Assembly: GCF_047675955.1 (NCBI RefSeq)
Contig: NC_132923.1
Span: forward strand, 93,555,137 to 93,619,136
DNA length: 64,000 nt
From: Chlorocebus sabaeus
Lineage: Eukaryota > Chordata > Mammalia > Primates > Cercopithecidae
Direction of reading: 5' to 3'
The position numbers were made by a program, and so were the translations under genes. Shown piece after piece: positions 35,201 through 62,293 of this stretch. The notes under the pieces were generated by a model. It was not told the DNA's origin. It searched no databases and saw only the letters and a list, made by a program, of their open reading frames with translations. Position 1 is the first letter of the stretch. Every line of letters starts with the position of its first letter.

Positions 35201-36090
35201 GGTGAGAAAGGGGCTGGGAGCCGGCCCCAGAGGACTGGTGCTGGAAAGCGGGCGGGGCGGGCCCGGGGCTGGCCCGGGGCGGGCGTGCTCTGCCTCAGCG
35301 TCCTCGAGTCGTCTCGATTTGTTCCTCTGCGTCCCCTCTACCGCCGCGAGCTCGGAATGTCTGGCCCCCCGTGCTTCAGGGTCCGAGAGCCTGCAGAAGT
35401 TCACACTTAAATCCTAAACGAAGGTCATGTTTATGATGCAGAACTCGGTGCAGAACCCGATGGAGGTGACCAAGGCGCTTGAGCTGTTCCTAGAAGGGAA
35501 AGGAGAGCGGGCGGCAGCGGGACAGGGGACGGAATTGGGAAGCTAGGGAGCAGGAAGAAGGCCAGAGCTACTTAGGGTACATTCCACTTTTGCTAGGCGC
35601 CGGGTAGGAACCCTGCTAGAAAGGAAGTAACGTGTGTTTGTCTTGTTTGCTGCTGTTGTTACAAACAGGGAAAATGAGTTTGAAAAGGGTGAATGAATTC
35701 CTTAAGGTCAGGAAAAAGGATCGGTATTCAAACCTGCCTATCTGGAAGATAAGCTTAGACTGCCCTACAGGAGGCACTGTGGCTTACCCCCTTGGGGCTT
35801 TAAAGAGATGTGAGAACCTTAGAGATCCGTTAGTCTAATCTGTGCGTGGTGCACCCTCCCCACCCCAACAACAAATCCTTATTTTACAGATGGAGAAACC
35901 GAGGCCCAGGGAAGGGATGTGCCCGAGGTCATACAAAGAAGTTAGTGGGAATCCAGGTCTGACTCCATTCAGTCCAGTGCTCTAATAATGACTTGAGTAA
36001 ATTGTATGAATGTGCTCAGAGGTGGAGCAGCAATCATAAAAATAATAATGGTACCATTTATGGACCATCTAACTGCTGTGTTAAAACAGT
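35201..36090. other. Intergenic between CDC20 promoter and MPL 3' end
   Basis: The CpG-rich shore extends to about 35350. An old mammalian repeat spans about 35870-35990 (TTATTTTACAGATGGAGAAA ... GTCTGACTCCATTCAGT). No gene was recognised. Confidence 0.45.
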
Positions 36091-36094
36091 TTAC

Positions 36095-36393
36095 AGGCCG
36101 GGCGCGGTGGCTCACGCCTGTAATCCCAGCACTTTGGGAGGCCGAGGCGGGTGGAACACGAGGTCAGGAGATCGAGACCATCCTGGCTAACACGGTGAAG
36201 CCCCGTCTCTACTAAAAATACAAAAAATTAGCCCGGCGTGGTGGCGGGCGCCTGTAGTCCCAGCTACTCCGGAGGCTGAGGCAGGAGAATGGCGTAAACC
36301 TGGGAGGCGGAGCTTGCAGTGAGCCGAGATAGCACCACTGCACTCCAGCGTGGGCAACAGAGGGAGACTCTGTCTCAAAAAAAAAAAAAAAAA
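36095..36393 (+). mobile_element. AluY-like element
   Basis: Well preserved, starting GGCCGGGCGCGGTGGCTCAC, with GTTTACA target copies on both sides. Inserted into an old repeat that resumes after it. Confidence 0.9.
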
Positions 36394-37002
36394 GTTTACA
36401 TACATAATCGAGTTCAATCCTTAATCCCAATAAGGCAGATAGATACCCTATCTTCCCTTTACAGAAAAAAGAAACTGGGTCAGAAAGATTAGAAACTTGC
36501 CCAAAGGCTTGCAGCCAATAATAAGTAGGAGAGCCCAGGATTCAAACTATCTGACTAATCCCTGCAATCCTAACAATACGCTATACTGTCCCAGAAAGAG
36601 GCTGGAAAAATCAAGTTTTCAGTCATTAGCCTAAAGTCCACTCTGATGCTGACAGATAATGTTATTATCTTTGACTTGAAGACTTTGCATTCTCTATTTC
36701 TAATTACCTTGGAAAATGAGGAATTGGATATACTTAGGTTAGAGGTGGGGAGTTCCCAGAAAACATAGAAAAGTTTGTCTCATGTCAAGTTGGTCAGGGT
36801 CTTAAATGTCAAGCTAAGGACTTTGGACTTTATCTGCTAGGCATTGTGGAACCTGTGGGGTTTCTGTGTAGGGAAGGACCAAATAAAACATATCTGAGCG
36901 GGGGAATATGGCAATAATTTGCAACTTCTGGACTAATGGTAGCTGTAGAGAGGGATAAAGGGTATAACCTCAGGGAATTTGTACATTTAAAAATAAAGGA
37001 TT

Positions 37003-37297
37003 TGGGCCGGTGTGGTGGTTCACTCCTGTAATCCCAGCACTTTGGGAGGCTGAGGCGGGCAGATCACTTGAGGTCAGTAGTTCAAGACCAGTCTGGCCAA
37101 TGTGGCGAAACCCTGTGTCTACTAAAAGTACAAAATTAGCCAGGTGCAGTGGTGCATGCCTGTAATCCCAGCTACTCGGGAGACAGAGGCAGGGGAATCG
37201 CTTGAACCTGGGAGGCGGAGGTTGTAGTGAGCGAGATCACGCCACTGCACTCTAGCCTGGGTGACAGAGGGAGATTTTGTCTCAGAATAATAGTAAT
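37003..37297 (+). mobile_element. Alu
   Basis: Full-length plus-strand Alu ending in a degenerate AATAATAGTAATAAAG tail. Confidence 0.9.
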
Positions 37298-37993
37298 AAA
37301 GGAATGAATGAAGGCAATCGAAATTATCCAGACATGGATCTTGAAGTGGGAGATACTCTAATATGATGTAAAGTAGTCAAGTGAAATGATGACAGAAGGG
37401 GTCAGATTTGTCCATTGAAAATCAAATCACCGATGACTTTGGAGAGAGCAGGATCAGGAAAGTGGGTGGCCTGAGATCCATTTTGGAGGAGTTGCAGAAA
37501 GAATGAAATAGGGAGAACAGGAAGCCGGCAAGCAGAGGCGACTTGTGGAGCCCATCCCCTGATATCCTCTGTATTCGTTTGCTAAAGTTACTGTAATAAA
37601 GTACCACAAACTGGCTTAAAATGTACCACAAACTGACTTAAATGACAGAAATTGGCTGTCTCACAATTCTGGAGGCTGGAAGTTCCAGATCAAGGTGTCA
37701 TGAGAGTCGTGTGAGAACTGTGAGGAAGAATCTGTTCCATGCCTCTCCCCTGGCTTCTGGTGGTGGTTTGCCAGCAATCTTTGTCATTCCTTGGCTTGTA
37801 GAAGAATCACCCTGTTCTCTGCCTTCATCTTCACTTGGCTTTCTTTGTGTATGTGTGTCTAATTTTCTCTTTTTATAAGAATACCAATCACATTGAATTA
37901 GGGCCCTGACCTCATCTTAACTAATTATATCTGCAATGACCCTATTTCCTAATAAAGTGATATTTGACGTACTGGGAGTTAAGACTTCAACAT

Positions 37994-38628
37994 CTGGCTG
38001 GGTGTGGTGGCTTACACTTGTAATCCCAGCACTTTGGAAGGCCAAGGCCGGAGGACTGCTTGAGCCCAAGAGTTAGGGACCAGTCTGGGCAACATAGTAT
38101 CAAACTGTCTCTAAAAAAATACAGAAAACAGGCCTGTGAGGTGGCTCATGCCTGTAATCCCAGCATTTTGGGTGGCTGAGGCGGGCAGATCACCAGATCA
38201 GGAGATTGAGACCATCCTAGCTAACGCGGTGAAACCCCGTCCTACTAAAAATATTTTAAAAATTAGCCGGGCGTGGTGGTGGGTGCCTGTCGTCCCAGCT
38301 ACTTGGGAGGCTGAGGCAGGAGAATGGCATGAACCCAGGAGGCTGAGCTTGCAGTAGGCTGAGATCACGCCACTGCACTCCAGCCTGGGTGACAGAGCGA
38401 GACTCCATCTAAAAACAACAACAACAACAACAAAAGAAAACATTAGCCAAGTTGGTGGTGCACACCTGTAAGTCCAGTAGTCCCAGCTACTTGGGAGGCT
38501 GAGGTGGGAGAGTTGCTTGAGACCCAGAGTTTGAGGCTGCAGTGAGCCATGACCACACCACTGCATTCCAGCAGTGCATTCCAGCAGAGACAGAGTGAAG
38601 ACCCTTCTCAAAAAAAAAAAAAATAAAG
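37994..38628 (+). mobile_element. Older Alu with a younger Alu nested inside
   Basis: The outer Alu occupies 37994-38126 and 38434-38628. The inner Alu occupies 38127-38433 and is flanked by AGAAAACA copies. Both read plus. Confidence 0.9.
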
Positions 38629-38634
38629 ACTTTT

Positions 38635-38776
38635 GTCTTTTTTTGTGGTGTGGTCTTGGCTCACTGTAATCTCTGCCTCCCAGTTTCAAGTGATTTTGTG
38701 CCTCAGCCTCCCAAGTAGCTGGGATTACAGGTGTGTGCCACTGCGCCCAGCCAAAAAAAAAAAAAAAAAAAAAAAG
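38635..38776 (-). mobile_element. Inverted Alu fragment followed by an A-run
   Basis: An antisense Alu piece of about 120 bp lacks its far end. It is followed immediately on the plus strand by about 22 A (38753-38775), not by the unique flank. It lies between the outer Alu's A-tail and the shared target site. Confidence 0.8.
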
Positions 38777-39609
38777 AAGAAGACTTTAACATGTGAATTT
38801 GAGGGAGAGGAGAAGAATATCATTCAATCCATAATATCCTCCTATTGTTGGAACCCAAGCAGAAACCAAAGCCCAAGAGAATGCTTTGATTTTGATGCAG
38901 GCCATATGAATCAGCCTTGCTAAGCATAGGACAAGATGGAGAACAATGGAGAATAGGTCTGGGTGGGACAAATGGATGACATCCAGTATACCCAATCTCC
39001 ATAATTCCTCCTCAGCCATGTGAAAGGCTCTGACTTTACTCCTAGGGACCCAAGACTGGAATGGGAGGAGCATGAAATTGAGCTGTCTATCCCCCTGGCT
39101 CTCTCATTGCCACCTGCCCAGAGGCTGGCCGCATCCCTCCACCAAAGAAAGGCCATGACTCCTTCCAGGCAGCCCTGTCTTACACCTACTCTCTGGTGAT
39201 CTGGGAACCACTCCCTCCCTTACCCCTTGATGCCTAGGGCTGGTGCCAGCACCTTGTTGTTGTTAACCTCAGAGGCACTTGCACTGTTCCTTGATGTTTT
39301 TCCCAAATCTTGCCCTCATCTTTGTAAATACTGTTTGCCCTTTATTACACTCTCATCATATTACCCAATTTGAGTGTGTCATCTATTTCTGCCAAGACCC
39401 TGACTGATACAGTGGGTATGTTTGGAGCCAACAAAAAACAACAATGACAACAAAACCATTTGTTTGAGAATCAGAATGTGTTAGGAGAGTCCATAACCAG
39501 AGCGGTCTGAGCACATTTACTACTGCCTGTGAATGGTTTAGAGGATGAGAACAGCTGGCATGGGATTCAGGTAACCTTGCCCAGAAAGATTTCATTCATT
39601 TAGAGAAAA

Positions 39610-39615
39610 TTTATT
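39610..39615 (-). terminator. MPL: Candidate polyadenylation signal of MPL
   Basis: AATAAA on the minus strand (plus TTTATT), about 1.67 kb after the stop codon. An alternative AATAAA lies at 40142-40137 and another near 39340. Choosing this one rests on the expected human 3' UTR length. Confidence 0.5.
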
Positions 39616-40163
39616 GAAGGCCTACTATCATGCACCAAGCACTACTCTAGGTGCTGGGGGAAAAGGACAAATAAATCATGGTCCTTTCCCTCAAGGAGCT
39701 CACAATCTAGTAGCAGGGGACAGACATGTAAACAGTTAGTTGCATAAAGCATCACAGTGCTGTAGTAGACGTCTGAGCTAGAGATAAGAACTTTGGAATG
39801 GTCAACATATAGTAAAGGCAGAGAATAGATGGGATTGGAGACTCTGTTAAGAAATGGAATCTTGAAAGACTGTAATAATTGGAAGAAATGCTAGAAGAGA
39901 GTAAGAAGGAATAATTACAACAGTAGTTCAGATATATTAATCATTTACTATGTCCTAGGTACTGTGCTTTACTTAGATTACCTCAATCCTCGTCACAACT
40001 CTGTGGGGTGCTGTTATTATCCCTGTTTTATAGATGAAAAAACTAAGGCTCAAAGACATTAAGTTATGTGCCCAAGGTTGCACAGCTAGCACATGTGAAG
40101 GACAGGAATTCAATCCAGCTCTGATTCTAGATCTACTTTATTCTCTTAACTACTAGTACACTC

Positions 40164-40757
40164 AGCTGGGTGCAGTGGCTCATGCCTGTAATCCCATTAC
40201 TTTGGGAGGCCAAGGTGGGTGGATCACCCGAGGTTAGGAGTTCAAGAGCAGCCTGGGCAACATGGCAAAACCCTGTCTCTACTAAAAATACGAAAATTAG
40301 CTGGGGCCGGGCGCAGTGGGTCACACCTGTAATCCCACCACTTTGGGAGGCTGAGGCAGGCGGATCATGAGGTCAGGATATTGAGAGCATCCTGGCCAAC
40401 GTGGCAAAACCCCATCTCTACTAAAAATACAAAAAAATTAGTCAGGTGTGGTGGCAGGCACCTGTATCCCGGCTACTTGGGGGGCTGAGGCAGAACTGCT
40501 TGAATCTGGGAGGCGGAGATTGCAGTGAGCCGAGATCGCGCCACTGCACCCCAGTCTGGTGACAGAGTGAGACTCCGCCTCGAAAAAAAAAAAATTAGCT
40601 GTGTATGGTGATGTGCACTTGTAATCCCAACTACTAGGGAGGCTGAGACACAAGAATCGCTTGAACCCAGGAGGTGGAGGTTGCAGTGAGCTGAGATTGC
40701 GCCATTGCACTCCAGCCTGGGTGACAGAGTGAGACCCTGTCTCAAACAAACAAATTT
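40164..40757 (+). mobile_element. Nested Alus in the MPL 3' UTR
   Basis: The outer Alu is split into 40164-40303 and 40593-40757. The inner, fairly young Alu (40304-40592, starting GGCCGGGCGCAGTGG) sits between AAAATTAGCTG copies. Both are antisense to MPL. Confidence 0.9.
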
Positions 40758-41279
40758 AAAAAACTACTAGTCTACTCAAAGAGGCAGGACCAAGGTAGGA
40801 AAGAATTTAAAGGAAAAGTGAGTAGTCAGCCATGACAAATCTCACAGAGAGATCAAAGGAACTGATGATTAACGAGATCCTTTGGATCTTGGAATTCGAA
40901 GATTTGAGGTGCACTTTGCCTGGGTAGTTTTACTAGCAAAGTGTAGTAGGGGAACTAATTGAAGTAGTCTGAAGAGTAAATGGGGAGTGTGGGGAAGTGA
41001 AGGCTTGTTTTCAAGGTGTTTGGCATTAAGGAGGAGAGAGAAAGTAAAAGAAGAGCTTAGTGAAATGAGCCTGCCTGTGGAGAAAGGGTCCTGGTTTTAT
41101 GTCAGCAGCAGTAGAGTAAGATCAGTGCTATGAAGCCTAATTGTGAGGGCAGACAGAGGGGGATGAAGGTGAGGTCTGGGGTACTTGTGTTGTGGGGGTA
41201 GGGTAGGGAAGTTCACAGAGAAGTCTTGAGGGTTTAGCTCCGTCCAGGGAACTGGGAGTGAGGAGCCTCAAGGCTATCC

Positions 41280-56260
<14,981 letters not shown>

Positions 56261-56439
56261 ATCCAGACCACACTGGGGCCAGGGGCCAGGGGAGGGAGAG
56301 TGGGCAGGAGGGAAGGAGGAATTTGAAAGAGAGGACACAGGCCTTTTGGTGGGAGGGAGATGGGGGTTGTATATTTGACCGTGTACCAAAAGGCAAGTCA
56401 GTCTCTGTATCTATGTTAATGATTATAGAATGGTATAAC

Positions 56440-56680
56440 AGCATCAGAATAGCAGCCTTTACTGAGTACTAACTATGCTGCCATGTGTTAAGCACTTTAT
56501 ATCCATTCACTTAGACAGTCCTAACAATAGTCTTGTTATTTCTATTACAGAGATGAGGAAACAGAGATATAGAGAAGTTAAGGATTTGCCCAAGATTACA
56601 TATGTACTAAGACATGAAGCTCAAGAGGTCAACCTTCAGAACCCATGTGAGTAACAACCATGCTGTGCTATGCTCTTAGG
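56440..56680 (+). repeat. Ancient mammalian interspersed repeat
   Basis: ATGTGTTAAGCACTTTATAT ... TTACAGAGATGAGGAAACAG pattern, also present at 22715, 39930 and 46430. Confidence 0.5.
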
Positions 56681-57048
56681 AGGCTAATGTGCTGAGAAAT
56701 GACTGTCTGCTCCACAACATGCCAAATGGTGGGTATTTCCACTTTAATAGTTCTGTGACTTTTTGCATGAATAAACACATTCTCTCTGGAAATGGACATG
56801 CCCTCTCCGTTATGGGCGGCCTCCACGGCTGCCTCTAATCCCTTGCTACTCAAAGTGTGGTCTGTAGACTAGGAGCAACAGCATTAGGTGGACACTTATT
56901 AGAAATGCAGAATATTAGGCCCCGCCCCAGGCCTGTTAAAATAGAACCTGCATTTTACCAAAATCCCCAGATGGTTTGAATGTAACTTAAAGTTGGAGAA
57001 GCAATCGTCTTCAATACTTTTATCCTGTTTGCTCAGAACCAGTGGGTC

Positions 57049-57349
57049 AGGCTGGGTGCAGTGGCTCACACTTGTAATACCAGCACTTTGGAAGGTCAAG
57101 CTGGGTGGATCATCTGAGGTCAGGAGTTTGAGACCAGCCTGGCCAGTATGGTGAAACCCCATCTCTACTAAAAATACAAAAAAATTAGCCAGGCGTGGTA
57201 GTGCTTGTCTGTAGTCCCAGCTACTCAGAAGACTGAGGCATGAGAATCTCTTAAACTCAGGGGGCAGAGGTTGCAGTGACCCAAGATTGCACCACTGCAC
57301 TCCAGCCTGGGTGACAGGGCAAGACTGTCTCAAAAAAAAAAAAAAAAGA
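57049..57349 (+). mobile_element. Alu
   Basis: Plus-strand S-like Alu with a 15-A tail, about 0.9 kb upstream of the MPL promoter. Confidence 0.9.
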
Positions 57350-57929
57350 AAAATTCAGTGGATGGCTGGTCTCAGCTCTTCAGCCTGTGCTCATCTCCTG
57401 TCACTGAACCCCAAGCCTTCTCCTGGGACTGCTCTGTATATGGATTTTATGCCAATTCTAGGAGCCTTGACTCTTGTGTGGGTGGGGGTGGGGACAGGAG
57501 GTGAGTTGTGGGGAGGGCGCATAGCCACATTAACTCCCATTTTTCGCCCCTCAGGCCTTAGCTGGGGCTCCCATTGCTGGCTTTACAGACTAAGTATCCT
57601 CAATATCACCTTCCTGTCTTCTTCCTTCTTAATTAATTTTACTAACAGAATTATGGGAGGTGCTGGAGGAGATGGAACTCCTTCAGTCCTCCTGTGAAGT
57701 CTTAGTTTCTCTGGCACCATTTCTCTGCAAGCAGTCCCTGACTCAGATTTGTCTTTACCTGTACCTGGCTCTCACATTATGAGGACTGATGGTAATGACA
57801 TTGGATGCCTTCCCCAGTCCCCAGGCAAGGGCTACCCAAACTTCTGTGAGATCAAGTGAGAGGGGAAACACAACTTGAGTGTTCATGCAGTCCCATGGCT
57901 TTGATGCTCTGTATATGCTGATGACTTCA
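57350..57929. other. Upstream flank of MPL, single-copy in appearance
   Basis: No gene or named repeat was recognised. Contains a G-rich run near 57478-57520. Confidence 0.4.
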
Positions 57930-59345
57930 AAATGATATCTCTAGCTGTGACTTCTTTCCTGGGCTCCAGATTTGGATCGCCAACTGCCTACTTGACTTCC
58001 CCACTTGCATATCTAAAAGCATCTTATACTTTTAAAAATTTTTTATAGACAGAGTTTTGCTCTTGTTGCCCAGGCTGGAGTGCAATGGTGCAATCTCAGC
58101 TCGCTGCAACCTCTGCCTCCTGGGTTCAAGCAATTCTCTTGCCTCAGCCTCCCAAGTAGCTGGGATTACAGGCGCCCACTACCACGCCTGGCTAATTTTT
58201 GTATTTTTAGTAGAGACAGGGTTTCGCCATGTTGACCAGGCTGGTCTCGAACTCCTGACCTCAGGTGATCCACCTGCCTTAGCCTCCCAAAGTGCTGGGA
58301 TTACAGGTGGGAGCCACCACGCCCGGCAAGCATCTTATACTTAAGGTGGTCAAAATAAAACTCTGGATTCTCATTCTCACCTCTAACCCTGTTTATTTGG
58401 TTTTCCTCTAGCCTTGCCTACCTCTGTAAATAGCATTACCACCTACTTAGTTGCTTGAACCAACACCCTCCGTACTCGTTGATCCCTGTCTCTCTCTTAC
58501 TCTGCATTCTACATCCAATTAATTAGCAAGTCCTGTCAGACCTTCCTTCAAAATGTATACTGAATCTGAACACATTTAACCACCTCCACCCTTACTGTCC
58601 TAGTCCAACTCTGGGTCACTATAATAGCTTCCTAACTGGTGTCCCACCTCCATTCCCACCCTCACCCCCCAGGCTGTCCTCCACACAACACTGTGATATG
58701 TTTAAAATGCACATCGGATTTCTTCACTCCCCTCTTAAAATCCTCCAAAGATTTCCCACTTAGAATACCACTCAAATGCCTTCTGATGGCATGCCTGGCC
58801 CTGCCTGACCTGGCCCCTGCCTACTTGAATCTTATCTCCTACTTTCTTTCTTCCCTCTCAGCCAGCCACAATCATCTCACTGTGTCTCTCATCTTAATCC
58901 TCTTCGTATTCAACCTTTCTGCAACACTTGATAATCTTCATCCTTCCAATGTCACATTCTCCTGGTTTCCTGCTACCTCCTATCACATCCCCACTCAGTT
59001 TCCTTCTGTGGTTGCTCTTTCTCTTAAATCTTGCTGCCTCCAGGTGTCCCTGCTCAGCCCTTTCTATTGCCAGAGTGATCGCATGGCTTCAACTCTGTCT
59101 ACACACTGGTAACTTGCAAGATCTCATCAGTCTCTCGAACTTCAGATTCTCAATTGGACATCTCTATTTGTTGTCCCATAGGCACTTCAAACTCCCCAAG
59201 CCCCAAATATAACTAACTCCCATACACCCTTTGGGTCCTCTCTTCAAGCTCTGTTCTGCATCTCTCATGGGCTACCTAGGCTCCTAAGCCTGGAACCTGA
59301 GAGTTATCCTCAAACCTTCCTTCTCCCTCTACACCTACATCTAAG
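57930..59345 (+). mobile_element. L2 LINE (two segments) interrupted by an Alu
   Basis: Extended L2 sequence is readable through CCAACTGCCTACTTGACTTC, CAATTAATTAGCAAGTCCTG and CTCAAATGCCTTCTGATGGC. From about 59120 the sequence resembles an earlier part of L2 again, which suggests a second copy. Confidence 0.75.
58041..58326 (-). mobile_element. Alu
   Basis: Antisense Alu with exact 14-bp target copies AGCATCTTATACTT on both sides, inside the L2. Confidence 0.95.
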
Positions 59346-59557
59346 TCCTGTGTCTTCTACAGGGAGGCGGTATAATAGCAGTTAAAGGTGCAGAGACTGC
59401 AAGGGGCTTGTGTATGACTGTCAGAAAGGGGCTTTCTGAGAGTTGAGAAAGGGGCTCTCTGCCTCTGCATGGGAGGAGGTCCACTCTCTATCCCTGTCAT
59501 TTTCCCATTTTCTTTTGCTTCCACACAGCTGAAAAAAGTAGTCTTCTCCAGGCCTTG

Positions 59558-59612
59558 ATTCCTTCCTTCCTTCCCTTCCTCCCTCCCTCCCTCCCTTCCT
59601 TCCTTCTCCCCC
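59558..59612. repeat. Polypyrimidine microsatellite (CCTT/CCCT)n
   Basis: CTTCCTTCCTTCCCTTCCTC continues into CCCTCCCT units and a C-run, immediately before an antisense Alu. Confidence 0.9.
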
Positions 59613-59620
59613 CCTTTTCT

Positions 59621-59904
59621 TTTTTTGATGGAGTCTAGCTCTCTCGCCCAGACTGGAGGGCAATAGCACGGTCTCCGCTCACTGCAACCTCCGCCTCCCA
59701 GGTTCAAGCAATTCTCCTGTCTCAGCCTCCTGAGTAGCTGGGATTACAGGCGCCTGCCACCATGCCTGGCTAATTTTTGTATTTTTAGTAGAGATGGGGT
59801 GTCACCATGTTGGCCAGGCTGGTCTCGAACTGTTGACCTCATGATCCACCTGCCTTGGCCTCCCAAAGTGCTGGGATTACAGGCGTGAGCCGCCACACCT
59901 GGCC
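59621..59904 (-). mobile_element. Alu
   Basis: Antisense Alu. CAGGCCTTGATT precedes the pyrimidine tract (59549) and recurs after the Alu (59905), so tract plus Alu lie within one target duplication. Confidence 0.9.
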
Positions 59905-60484
59905 CAGGCCTTGATTTCTTTAGAAAATCAAGCAGGAACTGGGGTATCTAGGAGAAAGGAGGCCATATAGGTCTGCCTGCTTTGGTGAAGGAGTTCTGCA
60001 GGCTCTTGAAAGTCCAATGCTGCTCAGCAGGCCTAGGCTTTCCTTATGGGATATAAGGCCAAAGACCTGGCTTATAAAACTGGTACTTGATCTCTGGGTA
60101 GCTATCGTTCAGAGAACTCAAGGGGTTGCTGGATGAGGATTGGCTCAGGCTATAGTGTGCTGACAAACTGACTGGGGTGGGGTAGGGTGTCCTGTTTGGT
60201 AACATTTGCTGCTTTTTGTGGTGTAAATACTTCTGTCATGGCCTGTTTCAAGCTACTAACATGATGTCACTGAGCAGTGAGCTGGGAAGATAACTGGCTC
60301 TTGGCTCTCGTGAGCCTGTGCCTGTGCACTTGCCCTTTATCTCCCCATGTTTTCAGATTTCCCAACACCTGCTGGGTTTTTTCCAGTTAGAAAATTAGGG
60401 ACAGGTAGCTTTAGGCACTAGGATTCTCTATCCCCTCATCTCTTTCTCAACATTGCTAGTTGTCTCTCTAGAACGATGGTTCCG

Positions 60485-60803
60485 GCCGGGCACGGTGACT
60501 CACGCCTGTAATCCCAGCACTTTGGGAGGCCGAGGCGGGTGGATCACCTGAGGTCAGGAGTTCAAGACCAGTCTGACCAACATGGAGAAACCCCATCTCT
60601 ACTAAAAATACAAAATTAGCCGGGCGTGGTGGCACATGTCTGTAATCCCAGCTACTCAGGAGGCTGAGGCAGGAGAATCGCTTGAACCCGAGAGGCGGAG
60701 GTTGCGGTGAGCTGAGTTTGTGCCATTGCACTCCAGCCTGGGCAACAAGAGTGAAACTCCATCTCAAAATAAACAAACACATAAATAAATAAATAAACAA
60801 ATG
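60485..60803 (+). mobile_element. Alu
   Basis: Full plus-strand S-like Alu with an (AAAT)n tail; GATGRTTCC copies flank it. Confidence 0.9.
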
Positions 60804-60867
60804 ATGATGATTCCATTTATACACTTAGCAGCGTGTTAGGGTGCTGTATTTCCCCCACATCTTTGTC

Positions 60868-60945
60868 AACTTTTTTGTTTGTTTGTTTTTGTTTTGACAG
60901 TCTTAACTCTGTCGCCCAGGCAGGAGTGCAGTGTGCGACACACAG
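60868..60945 (-). mobile_element. Truncated Alu left-end fragment
   Basis: (TTTG)n run then ACTCTGTCGCCCAGGCAGGA, after which the similarity stops. Confidence 0.7.
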
Positions 60946-61500
60946 CCCCTGGGAGGAGCCTGAGCTGCCTGCAGGAAATCACCCCTTCCTTGGGGGCGGG
61001 AGGGGAATGAATGACTCAGGGCCAACTGGTGGGAGTTCTGTTTTTGTGGTCAGGATGGGCTGTAGGGAGGTTCCTGGGATGAAGTACTCACTGGGTTCGC
61101 CTTTCCCAGCTGCCTCCTAATGAGGCTTTTCCTCTGACCTTTTCCATTCTATACCTGAAAACAAGTTTGTGCTACTGGTCTGGTCTTTTGCTCCAAGCCC
61201 CACCCAACCCAGGCCATCTCCTGTGAGAATATGGCTGTTGAGTGAAGCAGTGAGAACTGAGGCTATAACAGGTGCGGGCAGGCGAGGCTGAGCATCTAGG
61301 ACTGTGCTCTGGACCTGCAGTTTGCTGACTTGCGTGTATTGGGGTTCTGGGTCTTCAGTGCTACAGTGGGAATGGGGAGACCTTCTGTTGGGGGAGGGTA
61401 TCTTTGGGGCCCACAACCTGGAACGTGGTGTGTGATTGATATATCTGGTGAATTTGGAAGTGTACTATACCCAAATCTGGCCCTTTCACTGTGCCAGAGA
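60946..61500. other. Repeat-free island upstream of MPL
   Basis: About 550 bp without recognisable repeats, about 4.8 kb upstream of MPL. It contains an AP-1/NF-E2-type TGACTCA at 61012-61018, with ETS-like GGAA/TTCC cores nearby. No coding potential was recognised. Confidence 0.45.
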
Positions 61501-62065
61501 AGCAGCATAGTACTGTGGCTAAGAGAGGGAGCAAGAATATCCAGGTTTAAATATCAGCTCTTGGCCAGGTGCAGTGGCCCACGCCTGTAATCCCAGCACT
61601 TTGAGAGGCTTGAGGCAGGAGGATCACTTGAGCCCAGGAGTTTGAGACCAGCCTGGGTAACAAAGGGAGACACCCCTCTCTACAAAAAAATTAAAAAAAA
61701 AAAAATAGCTGAGCATGGTGGTGCATGCCTGTAGTCCCATCTACTTGGGAGGCTGAGATAAGAGGATTGCTTGAGCCCAGGAGGTTGAGGCTGCAGTGAG
61801 CTATGATTGAATCACTGCACTCCAGCCTGGGAGACTAAGCGAGATCCTGTCTTAAAACAAGAACAACAAAAACATCCACAAAAAATCGCTCTGCCCCTTA
61901 CTAGCTATCAGATTTTAGCCAAGTTACTAGCCTCTCTGGTCCTGTTCTCTGTAAAATGAGAATAATAATGGTAGCTACTAATAGGGTTGTTGAAGACTGA
62001 ATGAATTAATACATGCAAAATGCTTGGAATGGTGCCCAGCAATTAAGTACTATGTAACTATTAGC
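61500..62065 (+). mobile_element. MIR SINE split by an Alu
   Basis: MIR halves at about 61503-61563 and 61887-62065 (TTAGCCAAGTTACTAGCCTC ... GAATTAATACATGCAAAATG) flank the Alu. Confidence 0.8.
61564..61860 (+). mobile_element. Alu (older type)
   Basis: Plus-strand J-like Alu (GGATCACTTGAGCCCAGGAG) inside the MIR. Confidence 0.9.
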
Positions 62066-62293
62066 TGTTTTTATTCTTTTAGTGACTGGTATCACCACCC
62101 ACCCATCATATAAACAGAAGCTTGGCAGCGATCCTAGACTCTTCTCCTTTCAGTCCCATATTCAACCCCTGTCCATTCTTTCTTCGTGTTATTTCTTCCA
62201 GTTTGCTACCACCACACCATTGTTTCACTCACACTACTATATATAGTGGTCTTTCACTGATCTCCTTGCCTTCACTTAAAAAATAAACCCAGC

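Larger units (their letters stand above)
37569..38840 (+). mobile_element. Ancient LTR-like repeat split by a composite Alu insertion
   Basis: The ancestral repeat reads TACTGTAATAAAGTACCACA ... GGAGGCTGGAAGTTCCAGAT ... GTACTGGGAGTTAAGACTTC (37569-37993) and resumes at about 38780 (GACTTTAACATGTGAATTTG). This is the common mammalian pattern ending in TCAATCCATAATA. I could not settle the family. Confidence 0.6.
39590..41279 (-). other. MPL: MPL 3' untranslated region (distal end inferred)
   Basis: About 1.7 kb extends from the stop at 41282-41280 to an AATAAA on the minus strand (TTTATT at 39610-39615). It contains one Alu nested inside another (40164-40757), antisense to the transcript, and an old low-copy mammalian repeat (about 39600-40130). 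Another AATAAA, at 40142-40137, could produce a shorter form. The length agrees with the long human MPL 3' UTR as I remember it. Confidence 0.5.

Noticed and set aside
34778..35410. A 210-codon plus-strand open frame antisense to CDC20 exon 2 and its promoter
   Set aside because: Shadow of CDC20 coding sequence plus CpG-rich promoter; no splice or domain evidence.
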